Numbered from the stretch's first letter, positions 42,838 to 51,621 are shown. The stretch: 64,000 bases of DNA from Denitrobaculum sp965225735 (GCA_965225735.1 CBDDBN010000029.1:62001-126000), one strand, 5' to 3'. Notes: a model not told the origin generated them from the sequence alone. Translations and numbers: made by a program.

Positions 42838-43971
42838 TTACGCGTGAGAAATATAGCAAAGCGCGTGGACGGTTCCCAAGCGCTCGCCACTGAGCGGTAG
42901 GGCAATCACGCGATAGCTGACATTCCCCAAAGAAGTCGGGAAGACCTCGATATCCTGGATGGGCCGGCCCGCGCGGGCAACCTCGCGGCCAACGGTCATA
43001 ATCCACTCAGTCACCATGGGCGTGTATTCGACCACGACTTCACCCTGGTTCGCCGCCCGTTCCCGCGCGCCGCGCATGACCTCGGCAAATGAGCGCTCGA
43101 GAGTCGCGGCACCATTCATGTCGTCGCAGCTGATCAGCAAAGAGTTGGGCCAGTGCTGAGCCACCACATGTGGATCGACATCGATCATGGAGGGCACCTG
43201 GCGGCCGCGCCGCAGTTCATCCCAGTAGGTCGCGACATCGCGTGGTTGCGCCGTTTCCTGCGGCTGCGCTTCCGTCAGTTTCCGGTGATGCTCGAGAGCC
43301 GCCCGGCGACGCTCAAGAGCGGTCATACCGCCTTGAACGAGAGACTTGCGCCGAGCGCCCGGTGCTACTTCGGTGACCCTGCGCCCATTTCGCAGCGAGT
43401 CGATTTCGTGGATGTCCTCTGCCCCGTTATTTGGGGCGCCACCGGCCGAATTTCCATTTGGGTCATGGCGTGACGTGGAATCACGGTGGGTGTTCTGCTG
43501 AGGCAGCAGGTCGCGGGCGGGCTGCACAGCGGACTCGCGGCCCGATTCTTGCCGTGCCGGGGCATCGCTAACGCTCGCTGCGCGTGCCTGGGTCTCTGAT
43601 CCAGCATCCGTCTGCAAGGGAGTGTTACGTTGGGCCTCGGCCCGTTCCGCAGCCAGTCGCCGCAGCTCTTGCTGACGCGCCTGCAAGGCATCGGTCTGGA
43701 CATGGCTGCCGTTTTGTTTCGGCGTATCGACCTTGGATGATTCCTGGACCGGTGCCGACGGTGCCGTCTCGCCTGGAAAGGCCGCCTCAACGCGCGCGGC
43801 AAGCTCCTGCGCGGCTTTAACCGGTGCATCAGCCTGTGGCGATGAAAGATCTTCAGGCGTCGCAACGCGCACCGGCCGCCGGCGCTTGATCATGCTGCTG
43901 GTGAGCGAAGCCGCCGGCCGCATATTGTCCGCAGCGCCGCCGTGAAGCAGATCTTCAGTCATTGCACTCAT
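42838..43971 (-). CDS. PAS_5-domain protein with long disordered N-terminus
   Basis: 377 residues. Residues 1-225 are low-complexity and rich in Gln, Ala, Pro and Arg, likely disordered. The last 140 residues form a PAS_5 domain (YWDELRRGRQVPSMIDVDP, then VVAQHWPNSLLI and YRVIALPLSGE), a PAS subtype typical of alphaproteobacteria. Residues 20-28 read AASLTSSMI, nearly identical to a motif in the ribbon-helix-helix protein next door. Same strand as the RHH and parA genes, 97 bases after the RHH stop. Function unknown. Confidence 0.78.
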   Translation of the reverse strand: MSAMTEDLLHGGAADNMRPAASLTSSMIKRRRPVRVATPEDLSSPQADAPVKAAQELAARVEAAFPGETAPSAPVQESSKVDTPKQNGSHVQTDALQARQQELRRLAAERAEAQRNTPLQTDAGSETQARAASVSDAPARQESGRESAVQPARDLLPQQNTHRDSTSRHDPNGNSAGGAPNNGAEDIHEIDSLRNGRRVTEVAPGARRKSLVQGGMTALERRRAALEHHRKLTEAQPQETAQPRDVATYWDELRRGRQVPSMIDVDPHVVAQHWPNSLLISCDDMNGAATLERSFAEVMRGARERAANQGEVVVEYTPMVTEWIMTVGREVARAGRPIQDIEVFPTSLGNVSYRVIALPLSGERLGTVHALCYISHA

Positions 43972-44068
43972 TCCCTAGGGAGCTCCCGCCCATCTTGCCC
44001 AAACCTTGTTTTCTCAATCGCTCCGCCAGGCTGCGCAGAGTCTTGGGAGCGACGTTTCGAACGCTCGG

Positions 44069-44638
44069 TCAGGCCTTCTTCACCGAACAGTCTTCGCCGT
44101 GAGCTTGCCCCTCCGGCCCGTTGACCAGAGCCGAAAACTGGGAACAGCTGATCTCCCTAGCGGCTTGCTTGAGATAGTCATCCAACGCGGTCACGAGAAA
44201 TTCCTGTGCCGAGGTGCGCAGGTGCGCAGCGGCGAGCTTCAGCATGAGATGCCGCTTTTCGTCCAGTCGCAGCGACATCTTAATCCGGCCCAGATCGTCC
44301 AGCTTTGGCCGAACCGCTCTTGCGCCGCCGCGAGCCTTCGTCTTGGCGCGGCGCGTACCGCCCTTCTTGCGCTGCGCAGTCGAGCGCGTCACGACCTTAG
44401 TGACTCTGGATGCCGGCGTATTGCCGTCGCCCGCATCTTCCGCTACCGCCTCATCCTTCGCAAAAGATGAAGTCAGGGCCGCCACCTGGGCCCGCAGGGA
44501 CTTCTGATCGTTTTCCAGGTTCTCTGGCGTGGCAGGCACGAAACCGCTAGGCGCCGGCGGCGGCGCAATGCCGGAAGGAACCGCGGCACCTTTAGGAGCC
44601 AGAAGCGAGGAAGTCAGCGAGGCCGCTTTCATAGTCAT
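44069..44638 (-). CDS. ParA-partner-like protein with C-terminal ribbon-helix-helix
   Basis: 189 residues from ATG 44638 (AGGGAT upstream; 17 bases after the parA stop). Residues 1-75 are likely disordered and carry AASLTSSLL (5-13) and AALTSSFAK (53-61). A lysine/arginine-rich stretch follows (85-112, RTAQRKKGGTRRAK-like), then a ribbon-helix-helix candidate (IKMSLRLDEKRHLMLKLAAA, 119-160). Disordered N-terminus plus basic region plus RHH is the layout of small ParA partners that bind DNA. No clear named family. Confidence 0.62.
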   Translation of the reverse strand: MTMKAASLTSSLLAPKGAAVPSGIAPPPAPSGFVPATPENLENDQKSLRAQVAALTSSFAKDEAVAEDAGDGNTPASRVTKVVTRSTAQRKKGGTRRAKTKARGGARAVRPKLDDLGRIKMSLRLDEKRHLMLKLAAAHLRTSAQEFLVTALDDYLKQAAREISCSQFSALVNGPEGQAHGEDCSVKKA

Positions 44639-44654
44639 AACGCGTCTATCCCTG

Positions 44655-45347
44655 TTATGCGCCAACATTAAAGGCTTGCTTTTGTCCCTGCGCAGCAGTG
44701 CTGGACGGCATGATGGTCTTGCGCTGGCCCGAACTCAAACGGCCGTCGAGATACTCCCAAAGCTTGGTAATCTCGTCCGCCGAGCGCGTCGCCTTTGGAA
44801 TCTCCATCACGGTACGCCCGTCGATCATGGAGGCAGAAAAGTCTGTGCGATGATGAATGATGGAGGGTGCGACGGTGCCATGCTGCGACAATGCGAAGGC
44901 CGCCTCGGTCGTCAGGCGCGCTCGTGGAGTCGCTCCGTTGATCACGAAAACCAAAGGCTTGCCGAGATTTTCCACCAGTTCGACCGTCGCGCCAGCTGCA
45001 CGCAGGTCATGCGGGCTCGGGCGGGTCGGAATCACGATCAGATCGGAGACCCGCACGACATCGGCAATGGTATCCGTAATCGCCGGCGGCGTATCGATCA
45101 CCAGGAGCTTGATTCCGGCATCGCGCATGCGCTCAACATCCTGTGCGAGGCGGGAAACGTAAGTGCTCACGAAGACCGGCGTCTCAGCCTGTCGCTCGTT
45201 CCACCAATCAGCCAGACTGCCCTGGGGATCGGTATCAACCAGTGCCACCGGCCCGGCGCCCATCCTTTCGGCCTGGACAGCAATATGACCCGCAAGGGTC
45301 GTCTTGCCAGAGCCGCCCTTCTGGGAGGAAATCGCCAATACCCGCAT
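44655..45347 (-). CDS. Orphan ParA-family ATPase
   Basis: 230 residues. The deviant Walker A motif is SSQKGGSGKTTLAGHIA, the Walker A' aspartate is in ALVDTDPQGSLADWW, and Walker B is LLVIDTPPAI. It lacks the N-terminal DNA-binding extension of plasmid P1-type ParA, fitting small ParAs (VirC1, PpfA, McdA type) that position cargoes on the nucleoid. ATG 45347 is preferred (GGAG ten bases upstream) over GTG 45356. No parB, parS cluster or replication gene is nearby. The next gene encodes the likely partner. Confidence 0.87.
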   Translation of the reverse strand: MRVLAISSQKGGSGKTTLAGHIAVQAERMGAGPVALVDTDPQGSLADWWNERQAETPVFVSTYVSRLAQDVERMRDAGIKLLVIDTPPAITDTIADVVRVSDLIVIPTRPSPHDLRAAGATVELVENLGKPLVFVINGATPRARLTTEAAFALSQHGTVAPSIIHHRTDFSASMIDGRTVMEIPKATRSADEITKLWEYLDGRLSSGQRKTIMPSSTAAQGQKQAFNVGA

Positions 45348-45369
45348 TGATATCACGCTCCTATTTCGT

Positions 45370-45419
45370 ACGAACCCGCTTCAGGTTCGTTGGCTCGTCC
45401 GGGAAAGTGCTGGCAGCAC
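45370..45419. promoter_or_regulatory. Two palindromes upstream of parA
   Basis: ACGAACC (45370-45376) and GGTTCGT (45384-45390) form a perfect seven-base inverted repeat with a seven-base loop, 23 bases before the parA start. GTGCTGGCAGCAC (45407-45419) is a perfect 13-base palindrome just beyond. They may be autoregulatory binding sites for the ribbon-helix-helix protein or leader hairpins. Confidence 0.4.
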
Positions 45420-45799
45420 GAGGTCCCGAAGATCCTGATTCCGCCGAATATTCGCCGCCTTGATGCGCCGCAGTCAGCAGGGACTGCAGCTTCAAAGACG
45501 GATTGCGATAGGATGGTAGAACTTAGCTCTTAAGAAGGCGTTACTATTCAATCACCTAGACGGGATTACAAGCTATTGATTTGTATAAAATTTTATCGAA
45601 ATTTAGCTTATATTTAGCGCCTAGCAGATTTAAGCTTGTTTTATTGAAGAAAATTCAAAATTACAAAAATATAATTCGAATTAATTTTATGCAAAAGCGG
45701 GACTTTTTTGTTGGATATCGCGGGTTATACTCAATCCTAATTGTGAATCTCATTCTATAGAGTCGTGTCCAAGCCCCGAATTCAGGATAGGAATCCCCA
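45420..45799. other. AT-rich divergent region between parA and the enolase-superfamily gene
   Basis: About 380 bases, very AT-rich between 45570 and 45710. It contains the 12-base palindrome TAATTCGAATTA (45672-45683) and a TATACT hexamer at about 45726 that could be a -10 box for the right-hand gene. No credible gene or RNA is visible. Confidence 0.5.
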
Positions 45800-46897
45800 A
45801 TGGCAAAAGAAACGGTGATCACAGCCGTCGAGGCGGAGCTTTTCGCGATTCCGCTCGCGGAAGTGCTGCGCGACGCCAAGCACGGCGACCACAGTCATTT
45901 CGACCTGATTACCGTAACCGTGACACTCTCCAACGGATATCGAGGCACCGGCTACAGCTATACCGGTGGCCGAGGCGGACATGCGATCCTGGCCATGATC
46001 CGCCATGACTTCATACCGCAACTGCTCGGACGTGATGCCAGCGAGATCGAAGCCATCCATGAAGATCTTAAGAGTTACATCCACTATGTCGGTCGCGGCG
46101 GTATCGCTTCTTTCGCGATTTCGGCCGTCGACATCGCCCTGTGGGATTTGTATGGCAAAATGGAGGAAAAACCCCTCTGGAAACTGGCCGGCGGCGCGGG
46201 CCGAACCGCCAGAGCTTACTGCGGCGGCATCGATCTCGGCTTCTCCCAGGACAAGCTGCTTACCAGCGTCCAGGGCTATCTGGACCGGGGCTTCGACGCG
46301 GTCAAAATCAAGATCGGCAGGGACGATCTCGCTGAAGACCTGGCACGCGTAGAGGCGGTCCGGAATCTGATCGGTCCGGACGTCACCTTTATGGTCGACG
46401 CCAACTACTCAATGTCCGTCGAACAAGCGATCGAAGCCGCCCGCGCCTTCCAAGACTTTGATATTTATTGGTTTGAAGAACCGATTATACCCGATGACTA
46501 CCAGGGTTACGCGCGCATCGCCGAGGCCACGGGCATGCCTCTTGCCATGGGAGAAAACCTGCACACAATCTACGAGTTCGAGTTCGCCTTCGCGCAGTCG
46601 AAGCTGTCGTTCATTCAACCCGATGCCTCAAACTGCGGCGGAATCACTGGGTGGCTGCGAGTTGCGAAACTGGCCGAACGACACGGGATACCCGTTTGCA
46701 GCCACGGTATGCAGGAACTCCACGTCAGCCTTTTGGCAGGTCAAAGCAACGCAGGCTGGCTCGAAGTCCACAGCTTTCCGATCGACAGCTATACGACGCG
46801 TCCCCTAGAGGTCGAAAACCATCTGGCGGTCGCGCCGGACGTACCTGGAACGGGCGTGATCTTCGATTGGGAAAAACTAGCCCCGTTTCGGCTTTAA
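45800..46897 (+). CDS. Enolase-superfamily enzyme (mandelate racemase / muconate lactonising type)
   Basis: 365 residues. An N-terminal capping domain is followed by the TIM barrel. The base pair of lysines is Lys169/Lys171 in AVKIKIG. Metal ligands are in FMVDANYSMS (Asp), YWFEEPI (Glu) and AMGENLHT (Glu). A histidine acts on the other face in CSHGMQELHVS. This set is found in mandelate racemase-like acid-sugar dehydratases or racemases. The substrate is unknown and no sugar-catabolism gene is adjacent. Monocistronic by appearance, divergent from parA. Confidence 0.88.
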   Translation: MAKETVITAVEAELFAIPLAEVLRDAKHGDHSHFDLITVTVTLSNGYRGTGYSYTGGRGGHAILAMIRHDFIPQLLGRDASEIEAIHEDLKSYIHYVGRGGIASFAISAVDIALWDLYGKMEEKPLWKLAGGAGRTARAYCGGIDLGFSQDKLLTSVQGYLDRGFDAVKIKIGRDDLAEDLARVEAVRNLIGPDVTFMVDANYSMSVEQAIEAARAFQDFDIYWFEEPIIPDDYQGYARIAEATGMPLAMGENLHTIYEFEFAFAQSKLSFIQPDASNCGGITGWLRVAKLAERHGIPVCSHGMQELHVSLLAGQSNAGWLEVHSFPIDSYTTRPLEVENHLAVAPDVPGTGVIFDWEKLAPFRL

Positions 46898-46922
46898 CAA
46901 TCTAAGAGCGAATCAGCGGAGA

Positions 46923-47726
46923 TCAAACGTCCGGCAGGCTTTGATCCATCTGGCGGGCAGGCTGGTCGCAGCAGGTGCCTACGATCTTACCTGGCACGCC
47001 GACCACCGTGCAGCGCGGCGGCACGTTGATCAGAACCACAGAGGCAGCGCCAACCTTGGCGCACTCGCCGATCTCGATATTGCCGAGAACCTTGGCGCCG
47101 GCGCAGATCAACGCGCCACGGCGAACCTTGGGATGGCGATCACCACTGTCCTTACCGGTTCCGCCAAGGGTCACGTTCTGCAGCAACGACACATCGTCTT
47201 CGATGACTGTCGTCTCACCGATAACAACGCCCGTGCCATGGTCGATCATAATCCCGCGGCCGATCTGCGCGGCGGGGTGAATATCCAGGCCGAAGACCTC
47301 GGAGATCCGGTTTTGGAGGAACAGCGCCATGGGCTGCCGGTCATTGTTCCAGAGCCAGTGGCTGATGCGGTAGCACTGCAGCGCGTGAAAGCCCTTGAAG
47401 TATAACAGCGGTTCCAGCGGACTGGTGCAGGCCGGATCGCGGTCAAGAACGGCCATAATGTCCGCACGAATCGCCGCACCGATATCGGGGTCAGCGGTAA
47501 AGGCATCATCGAAAACCTGCCGGAGCAGCATGGGCGGCATTTCCGTGCTGCCCAACTTCTGCGCCAGGTGAAAGCTCAAGGCTTCCTCGAGGCGCTGATG
47601 ATTCAGCAGAGTGGAATGCAGGTAACCGGCCAAGGCGGGTTCCTTGTCCACCATTTCGATTGCTTCCCGGCGGATATGCGACCAAACGGGATCGCAGGTG
47701 GCAAACCTCTCAGCCGTGCGTGACAT
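46923..47726 (-). CDS. cysE: Serine O-acetyltransferase
   Basis: 267 residues. It acetylates serine to O-acetylserine, the acceptor of sulfide in cysteine synthesis. The N-terminal helical domain (DPVWSHIRREA) precedes the left-handed beta-helix of hexapeptide repeats. Catalytic residues are in IMIDHGTGVVIGETTVIEDD and LGGTGKDSGDRHPKVRRGA. The C-terminal tail, where CysK docks and cysteine feedback acts, is present but does not end in Ile (ends DQSLPDV). It links functionally to the cysG-cysH operon at the right end. Confidence 0.94.
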   Translation of the reverse strand: MSRTAERFATCDPVWSHIRREAIEMVDKEPALAGYLHSTLLNHQRLEEALSFHLAQKLGSTEMPPMLLRQVFDDAFTADPDIGAAIRADIMAVLDRDPACTSPLEPLLYFKGFHALQCYRISHWLWNNDRQPMALFLQNRISEVFGLDIHPAAQIGRGIMIDHGTGVVIGETTVIEDDVSLLQNVTLGGTGKDSGDRHPKVRRGALICAGAKVLGNIEIGECAKVGAASVVLINVPPRCTVVGVPGKIVGTCCDQPARQMDQSLPDV

Positions 47727-48006
47727 CGATGTTTCCTTTTTCGCCTGGTGCCAAGACCCGAACCGATTTCATCTTCACCCGAATCGACTCGTGAAATCAA
47801 TGGATTAGTGCTTCAACTTTTGTGCCATGCGGTCACATCACTGACAACAGGGCGGCCAGAACGCTAGACGGCATTCTTGGGATAACGTAAGTACTTAGCT
47901 TCTCAAGTCCACAAAAAAACGTCCCGGACCGAGAAAGAGCTTTCCATTAACCACGCTGGCCCAGCGCTCGCTAAAAAGCCAGCCAAATGCCTCCGGCGAG
48001 AGAAGC

Positions 48007-48639
48007 ATGGACCCCGAAAAGATTAAGGCCGCAGCCATAGGGTCAGTCGAAGAACTATTGTCATGCTACGGGACGCCAGGCGAGCTGGCCCTGAACAAGG
48101 AAATGTCGTCCCTCGATGGACACTGCCGCCGTTTCATCGAACTCTCCCCCTTCCTCGTCCTCGCCACGGCCGCCCCTTCCGGCGCCGCAGACGCCTCCCC
48201 GCGTGGAGATGCCCCCGGTTTTGTGCAGGTACTGGACGACAAGCATCTCCTGATTCCAGACAGAGCTGGCAACAATCGGCTCGACAGCCTGAAAAACCTG
48301 GTTGAAAACCCCAATGTCGGGTTGTTGTTCTTCGTTCCTGGAATGAACGAAACGCTGCGGTTGAACGGCACCGCTGTGCTGACCCGCGATGTCGCCCTCC
48401 TGGCCCCCTTGGCCGTCAACGGCAAGCCGCCGCGGACCGGTCTTTTGGTCACGGTCGATCAGGTTTTTCTACAATGCGCGAAGGCACTGATACGTTCGAA
48501 GTTATGGTCGCCCCAGAGCCAGATCGAGCGTAGACGCTTTCCAACACTTGGGAAGATCCTCTCCGATCAGATCGACGGGGTCAGCCAGGGCGACGCGGAC
48601 AAGGTAATCGAAGAGTCGCAGCGGGTACGGATGTACTAA
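48007..48639 (+). CDS. PPOX-class FMN-dependent flavoprotein, MSMEG_1061-like
   Basis: 210 residues. Split-barrel flavoprotein with the segments LSPFLVLATAAPSGAADASP and GDAPGFVQVLDDKHLLIPDR. The next segment, NNRLDSLKNLVENPNVGLLF, contains the usual FMN-phosphate contacts. The C-terminal QCAKALIRSKLW matches the MSMEG_1061-like group of uncharacterised oxidoreductases. Probable F420- or FMN-linked reductase of unknown substrate; FMN is more likely in proteobacteria. The DUF4344 gene follows after 18 bases. Confidence 0.87.
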   Translation: MDPEKIKAAAIGSVEELLSCYGTPGELALNKEMSSLDGHCRRFIELSPFLVLATAAPSGAADASPRGDAPGFVQVLDDKHLLIPDRAGNNRLDSLKNLVENPNVGLLFFVPGMNETLRLNGTAVLTRDVALLAPLAVNGKPPRTGLLVTVDQVFLQCAKALIRSKLWSPQSQIERRRFPTLGKILSDQIDGVSQGDADKVIEESQRVRMY

Positions 48640-48657
48640 GCGACGGGCTGGAATTCT

Positions 48658-49509
48658 TTGTCTTTCAAAACCGATGATCGCGGCAAACCACGCCTCTTTT
48701 CGCTTCTTGCAGGCCTCTGCCTTTCTATCGCATCGCTCCTTTTGGCAAGCCCGTCCTCGGATGCAGAAAACAACCAGGACCAGGTAGCGGAACGGCGCGC
48801 ATTCGTCGCCGAAAACACTGTTTTTACCTTCTACCATGAACTGGGACATGCCCTAATCGACCTTCTGGACGTGCATGTCCTGGGCCGTGAAGAGGACGCC
48901 GTTGACGCCCTGGCCGTTCTCTTAAGCAGCCATGGCCGCACACCAGAAGTAGCGGACGACATTATTGCTTCCGCCGCCGAGAGCTTTGCCATCCTGGACG
49001 AGTGGGCGGCCGCCGAAGGCGAAGAACTCACCTTTTGGGGAGAACACTCACTCGATCAGCAGCGCTTTTACAACATCGTCTGTCTTTACTACGGCAGCGA
49101 ACCTGACGCCTTGGAAGAGCTGGCCGACGACGCGGGGCTCCCCGAAGAACGGCGTGAGCTTTGTATCGAAGAACGCGCGCAGGTCGAGCATGCCTGGGGC
49201 GCCGTTCTGGATAAGGTGGATCGGGAAATGAACAGCAAATACACAAAGGGGCTGCGCCTGATCCGGGAATCCCCCAGCGCGGAAAACAAAAAAGCCGCCG
49301 AACTGTTAGGAAAGACCGACGCCCTGACGCAGGCCATCGAGGACTTCAATCAAGCTTTTGCGACGCCGGAGGAAATTACGGTCACACTGACCAACTGCGA
49401 AGAAGCCAACGCCTTTTACGACAGTGAAACACGCGGCATTGCCATGTGTTACGAGCTTATCGGTGAGTTCGCGGATCAAATCGATTGGGCGCTCGAGAGC
49501 GGCAATTAA
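48658..49509 (+). CDS. DUF4344 putative zinc metallopeptidase, exported
   Basis: 283 residues from a TTG start; no ATG or GTG lies in frame at a suitable place. A signal peptide occupies about 11-36 (LFSLLAGLCLSIASLLLASP). The zinc motif HExxH is His60-Glu61-His64 in FTFYHELGHALIDLL. A conserved DALAVLLSS and YNIVCLYYGS-type middle part belongs to DUF4344. The C-terminus has paired cysteines (NCEEANAFYD, IAMCYELIGEFA). Likely a periplasmic peptidase; substrate unknown. Confidence 0.8.
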   Translation: MSFKTDDRGKPRLFSLLAGLCLSIASLLLASPSSDAENNQDQVAERRAFVAENTVFTFYHELGHALIDLLDVHVLGREEDAVDALAVLLSSHGRTPEVADDIIASAAESFAILDEWAAAEGEELTFWGEHSLDQQRFYNIVCLYYGSEPDALEELADDAGLPEERRELCIEERAQVEHAWGAVLDKVDREMNSKYTKGLRLIRESPSAENKKAAELLGKTDALTQAIEDFNQAFATPEEITVTLTNCEEANAFYDSETRGIAMCYELIGEFADQIDWALESGN

Positions 49510-50126
49510 AGCTCCTGAGGGAAACGGGTTGCCAGCACCGCGGGGTGTTGCGCCAAGAGATCGAACCAGGCTGTCAATCTGGGGCAATCCGCCAACAGCT
49601 CGGCCCCGCTCGGCGCATGGTTCAGGCACGCGATCATCGGCTGGACCCAAAAGTCAGCCAGTGACGGGCTATCACCCAGAAAGTATGGGCTCTTAACAAG
49701 GCCCTCAAGCACACGAAGAACGTGATGGGCTTCGAGCAGTTCATCGCCTTGCAGCTTCGATTTACGATTCTTCTCTTCGACGAATACGCCCCACACGAGC
49801 CGCGGATAAACATAGTTATCCGCTATCCGCATGATTTGCAGGCAACGCGCCTTCTGTGGCACGTCCGCTGGCAGAAGTTTGGGCCCATCGAAGGCCGAAA
49901 TCAGATACTGCGCAATCGCATCCGTCTCAAAGAGCTGAAGATCTCCATGCTGTAAGGCAGGAATTTTGCTGAAGGGATGACGATCCAGATAATCCGTCGG
50001 CAGATCGTCTTTCGCGAAGATATCCAGCTCCGTAAAGTCGTAAGGAATCGCGCAGTCTTCCAGGACCAAACGAACTATCCGTGTGTAGACGCTATAGCGC
50101 GCGCCATAGAGCTGAACGCGTGACAT
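49506..50126 (-). CDS. Glutathione S-transferase-family protein
   Basis: 206 residues. The N-terminal thioredoxin-like domain has YGARYSVYTRIVRLVLED and the cis-proline segment PFSKIPALQHGDLQLFETDA, which carries the gamma-glutamyl-binding Glu-Thr/Ser pair. The C-terminal helical domain includes SPYFLGDSPSLADFWVQPMI. The catalytic Ser/Tyr/Cys near residue 10 is probably Ser or Tyr in ARYSVYT. Substrate unknown. Its stop overlaps the DUF4344 stop by four bases (convergent). Confidence 0.87.
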   Translation of the reverse strand: MSRVQLYGARYSVYTRIVRLVLEDCAIPYDFTELDIFAKDDLPTDYLDRHPFSKIPALQHGDLQLFETDAIAQYLISAFDGPKLLPADVPQKARCLQIMRIADNYVYPRLVWGVFVEEKNRKSKLQGDELLEAHHVLRVLEGLVKSPYFLGDSPSLADFWVQPMIACLNHAPSGAELLADCPRLTAWFDLLAQHPAVLATRFPQEL

Positions 50127-50283
50127 ATGCGGCCTCCCTGCGCCTCTCAGCGGATCGAACTCCTAACAATAGTCGCCCAAGGCGAGAAGTGTTGTGACAT
50201 CTCCAACGCGTCGCATGGCTGTAGTCCGGTCTCGCGCGGCGTTTAAAGTCGGAACCGATGATACGAGCGACAAAGCTGCAGAC

Positions 50284-50910
50284 TTAAAGCGGTTTCAGGC
50301 CGGTCAGTGCACCCAACTTCGCATCCTTGAGAGCCTCGACTGGAACACCGGCTTTCGCGAGAACGCGCATCCCGAAGTACACCGAAAGCAGGTGCCGCGC
50401 AGTACGCCGTCCCTCCTTCACCGAAACGACGAAATCGGGGATCACCCGAACGGCCTCGACGAAGGCGTTCTCCATGCTGGCCAAACTGGCGTTTACGCTG
50501 CGCTCGGTGGCCAGGTCGAGCGGCGCCTGATCGACCGAAGCGTTGCAGAGGAGACAGCCACGGCGGTCGCCGTCGACCTCAACGGCATCGACAACGGCTT
50601 GAAGCAAAGCATCGATCCGCAGGTAGCCGGCATCCGGCTCGGACAGACCGCCCTTCTCAATCCGGCCACTGAGCAGATCCACTGCAAGCGCGACTTCCGT
50701 CTCGTCGTAAAAGGCAAGCGCCTTGAGATAGAGTTCACGTTTGTCACCGAAAGCGCCATAGAGACTACCTTTACGAAGCCCGGTCGCCTCGACCAGGTCA
50801 CTCATCGCGGTGCCTTCGAAACCCTTTTCCCAGAAAACATCCATGACGGCAGCTAAGACAGCGCGCTCCTCAAATTTGCGCGGCCGGCCGATCGCAGCAA
50901 CTTCACTCAT
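50284..50910 (-). CDS. TetR-family transcriptional regulator
   Basis: 208 residues. The N-terminal helix-turn-helix is AVLAAVMDVFWEKGFEGTAM followed by SDLVEATGLRKGSLYGAFGD, the standard TetR pattern. The C-terminal ligand-binding domain carries RRGCLLCNAS, seen in the TetR_C-type regulators related to AcrR/NemR, where cysteines may sense electrophiles. Two matching palindromes in the upstream region fit autoregulation. Divergent from the DM13 gene. Confidence 0.9.
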   Translation of the reverse strand: MSEVAAIGRPRKFEERAVLAAVMDVFWEKGFEGTAMSDLVEATGLRKGSLYGAFGDKRELYLKALAFYDETEVALAVDLLSGRIEKGGLSEPDAGYLRIDALLQAVVDAVEVDGDRRGCLLCNASVDQAPLDLATERSVNASLASMENAFVEAVRVIPDFVVSVKEGRRTARHLLSVYFGMRVLAKAGVPVEALKDAKLGALTGLKPL

Positions 50911-50929
50911 CTGTGATCAATCCACTTAT

Positions 50930-50943
50930 TGACTGTACGGTCA
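50930..50943. promoter_or_regulatory. TetR-type operator, copy 1
   Basis: TGACTGTACGGTCA is palindromic except for one base pair. It lies 19 bases before the TetR start, so a bound dimer would block that promoter. Its half sites TGACTG/TGACCG are the same as in copy 2. Confidence 0.6.
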
Positions 50944-50999
50944 AAAACATCATTTACTCACCCGAAGCCAAGCCGACACGGGTATCTGCGCTTAATTTG

Positions 51000-51013
51000 T
51001 GACCGATCAGTCA
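51000..51013. promoter_or_regulatory. TetR-type operator, copy 2
   Basis: TGACCGATCAGTCA has the same half sites as copy 1 in swapped order and lies 70 bases from it. It sits 150 bases before the DM13 gene and could control it, with a weak TTAATT/TAATAC promoter overlapping the site. Confidence 0.58.
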
Positions 51014-51162
51014 ATAATACAAGAGCCCGCATCTCAAATGGCAAAGGCCAACTGCAATCAGGCTCAGGTTTAGGAGAGGAAACACTCTTTCGATATCCCA
51101 GGGAGCGTCCTCGTCAGGTCCACTTTCGCGCAGATACGCGCCATTCCTAGGAGAAGCAGACC

Positions 51163-51567
51163 ATGAAAATCTTTCAGTTTGTGCGCGCCGCCCTCGCCGC
51201 AGCCGTTCTCGCGACCGCCGCTCTTTCGCTGGGCGGCACAGCCGCGTTCGCAGGCGGGCATGGCATTCATGGCAGTTTCACCGGCAAGAACGATCACACG
51301 GTGACGGGGTCCTTCGAAATCTTGAAGACCGACGGTGGCTATACACTGACATTGAGCGACGACTTCGAACTGGACGGCGCGCCGGATCCCAAGCTGGCCT
51401 TTGGCAAGAACGGCTACGTCAAAGGCACCATTTTCAGCAAGCTGAACAAGCTCAAAGGCAAACAGATCTACAAGCTGCCTGCTGGCATCAATCCTGAGGA
51501 CTTCAATGAGGTCTGGGTCTGGTGCGAGAAGTTCGACGTCGCGCTGGGCGTTGCGAAGGTAAAGTAA
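51163..51567 (+). CDS. Exported DM13-domain protein
   Basis: 134 residues. A signal peptide of about 30 residues ends at AAFAGG. The rest is a single DM13 domain: HGSFTGKNDHTVTGSFEILK, the middle LTLSDDFELDGAPDPKLAF, and the conserved cysteine motif VWVWCEKFDVALGVA. DM13 domains are proposed to bind redox cofactors, and in bacteria they are exported proteins of unknown role. A strong hairpin terminator follows. Possibly controlled by the neighbouring TetR protein. Confidence 0.87.
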   Translation: MKIFQFVRAALAAAVLATAALSLGGTAAFAGGHGIHGSFTGKNDHTVTGSFEILKTDGGYTLTLSDDFELDGAPDPKLAFGKNGYVKGTIFSKLNKLKGKQIYKLPAGINPEDFNEVWVWCEKFDVALGVAKVK

Positions 51568-51621
51568 GCAAAACAGATCTCTGGAGCGCGGATATCCTGC
51601 CGCCCTCTACACTCCGGGAAG

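Noticed and set aside
44655..45347. Plasmid or chromosome partition locus
   Set aside because: The ParA is the small type without an N-terminal DNA-binding domain, and there is no ParB, parS cluster or replication gene; flanking genes look chromosomal.
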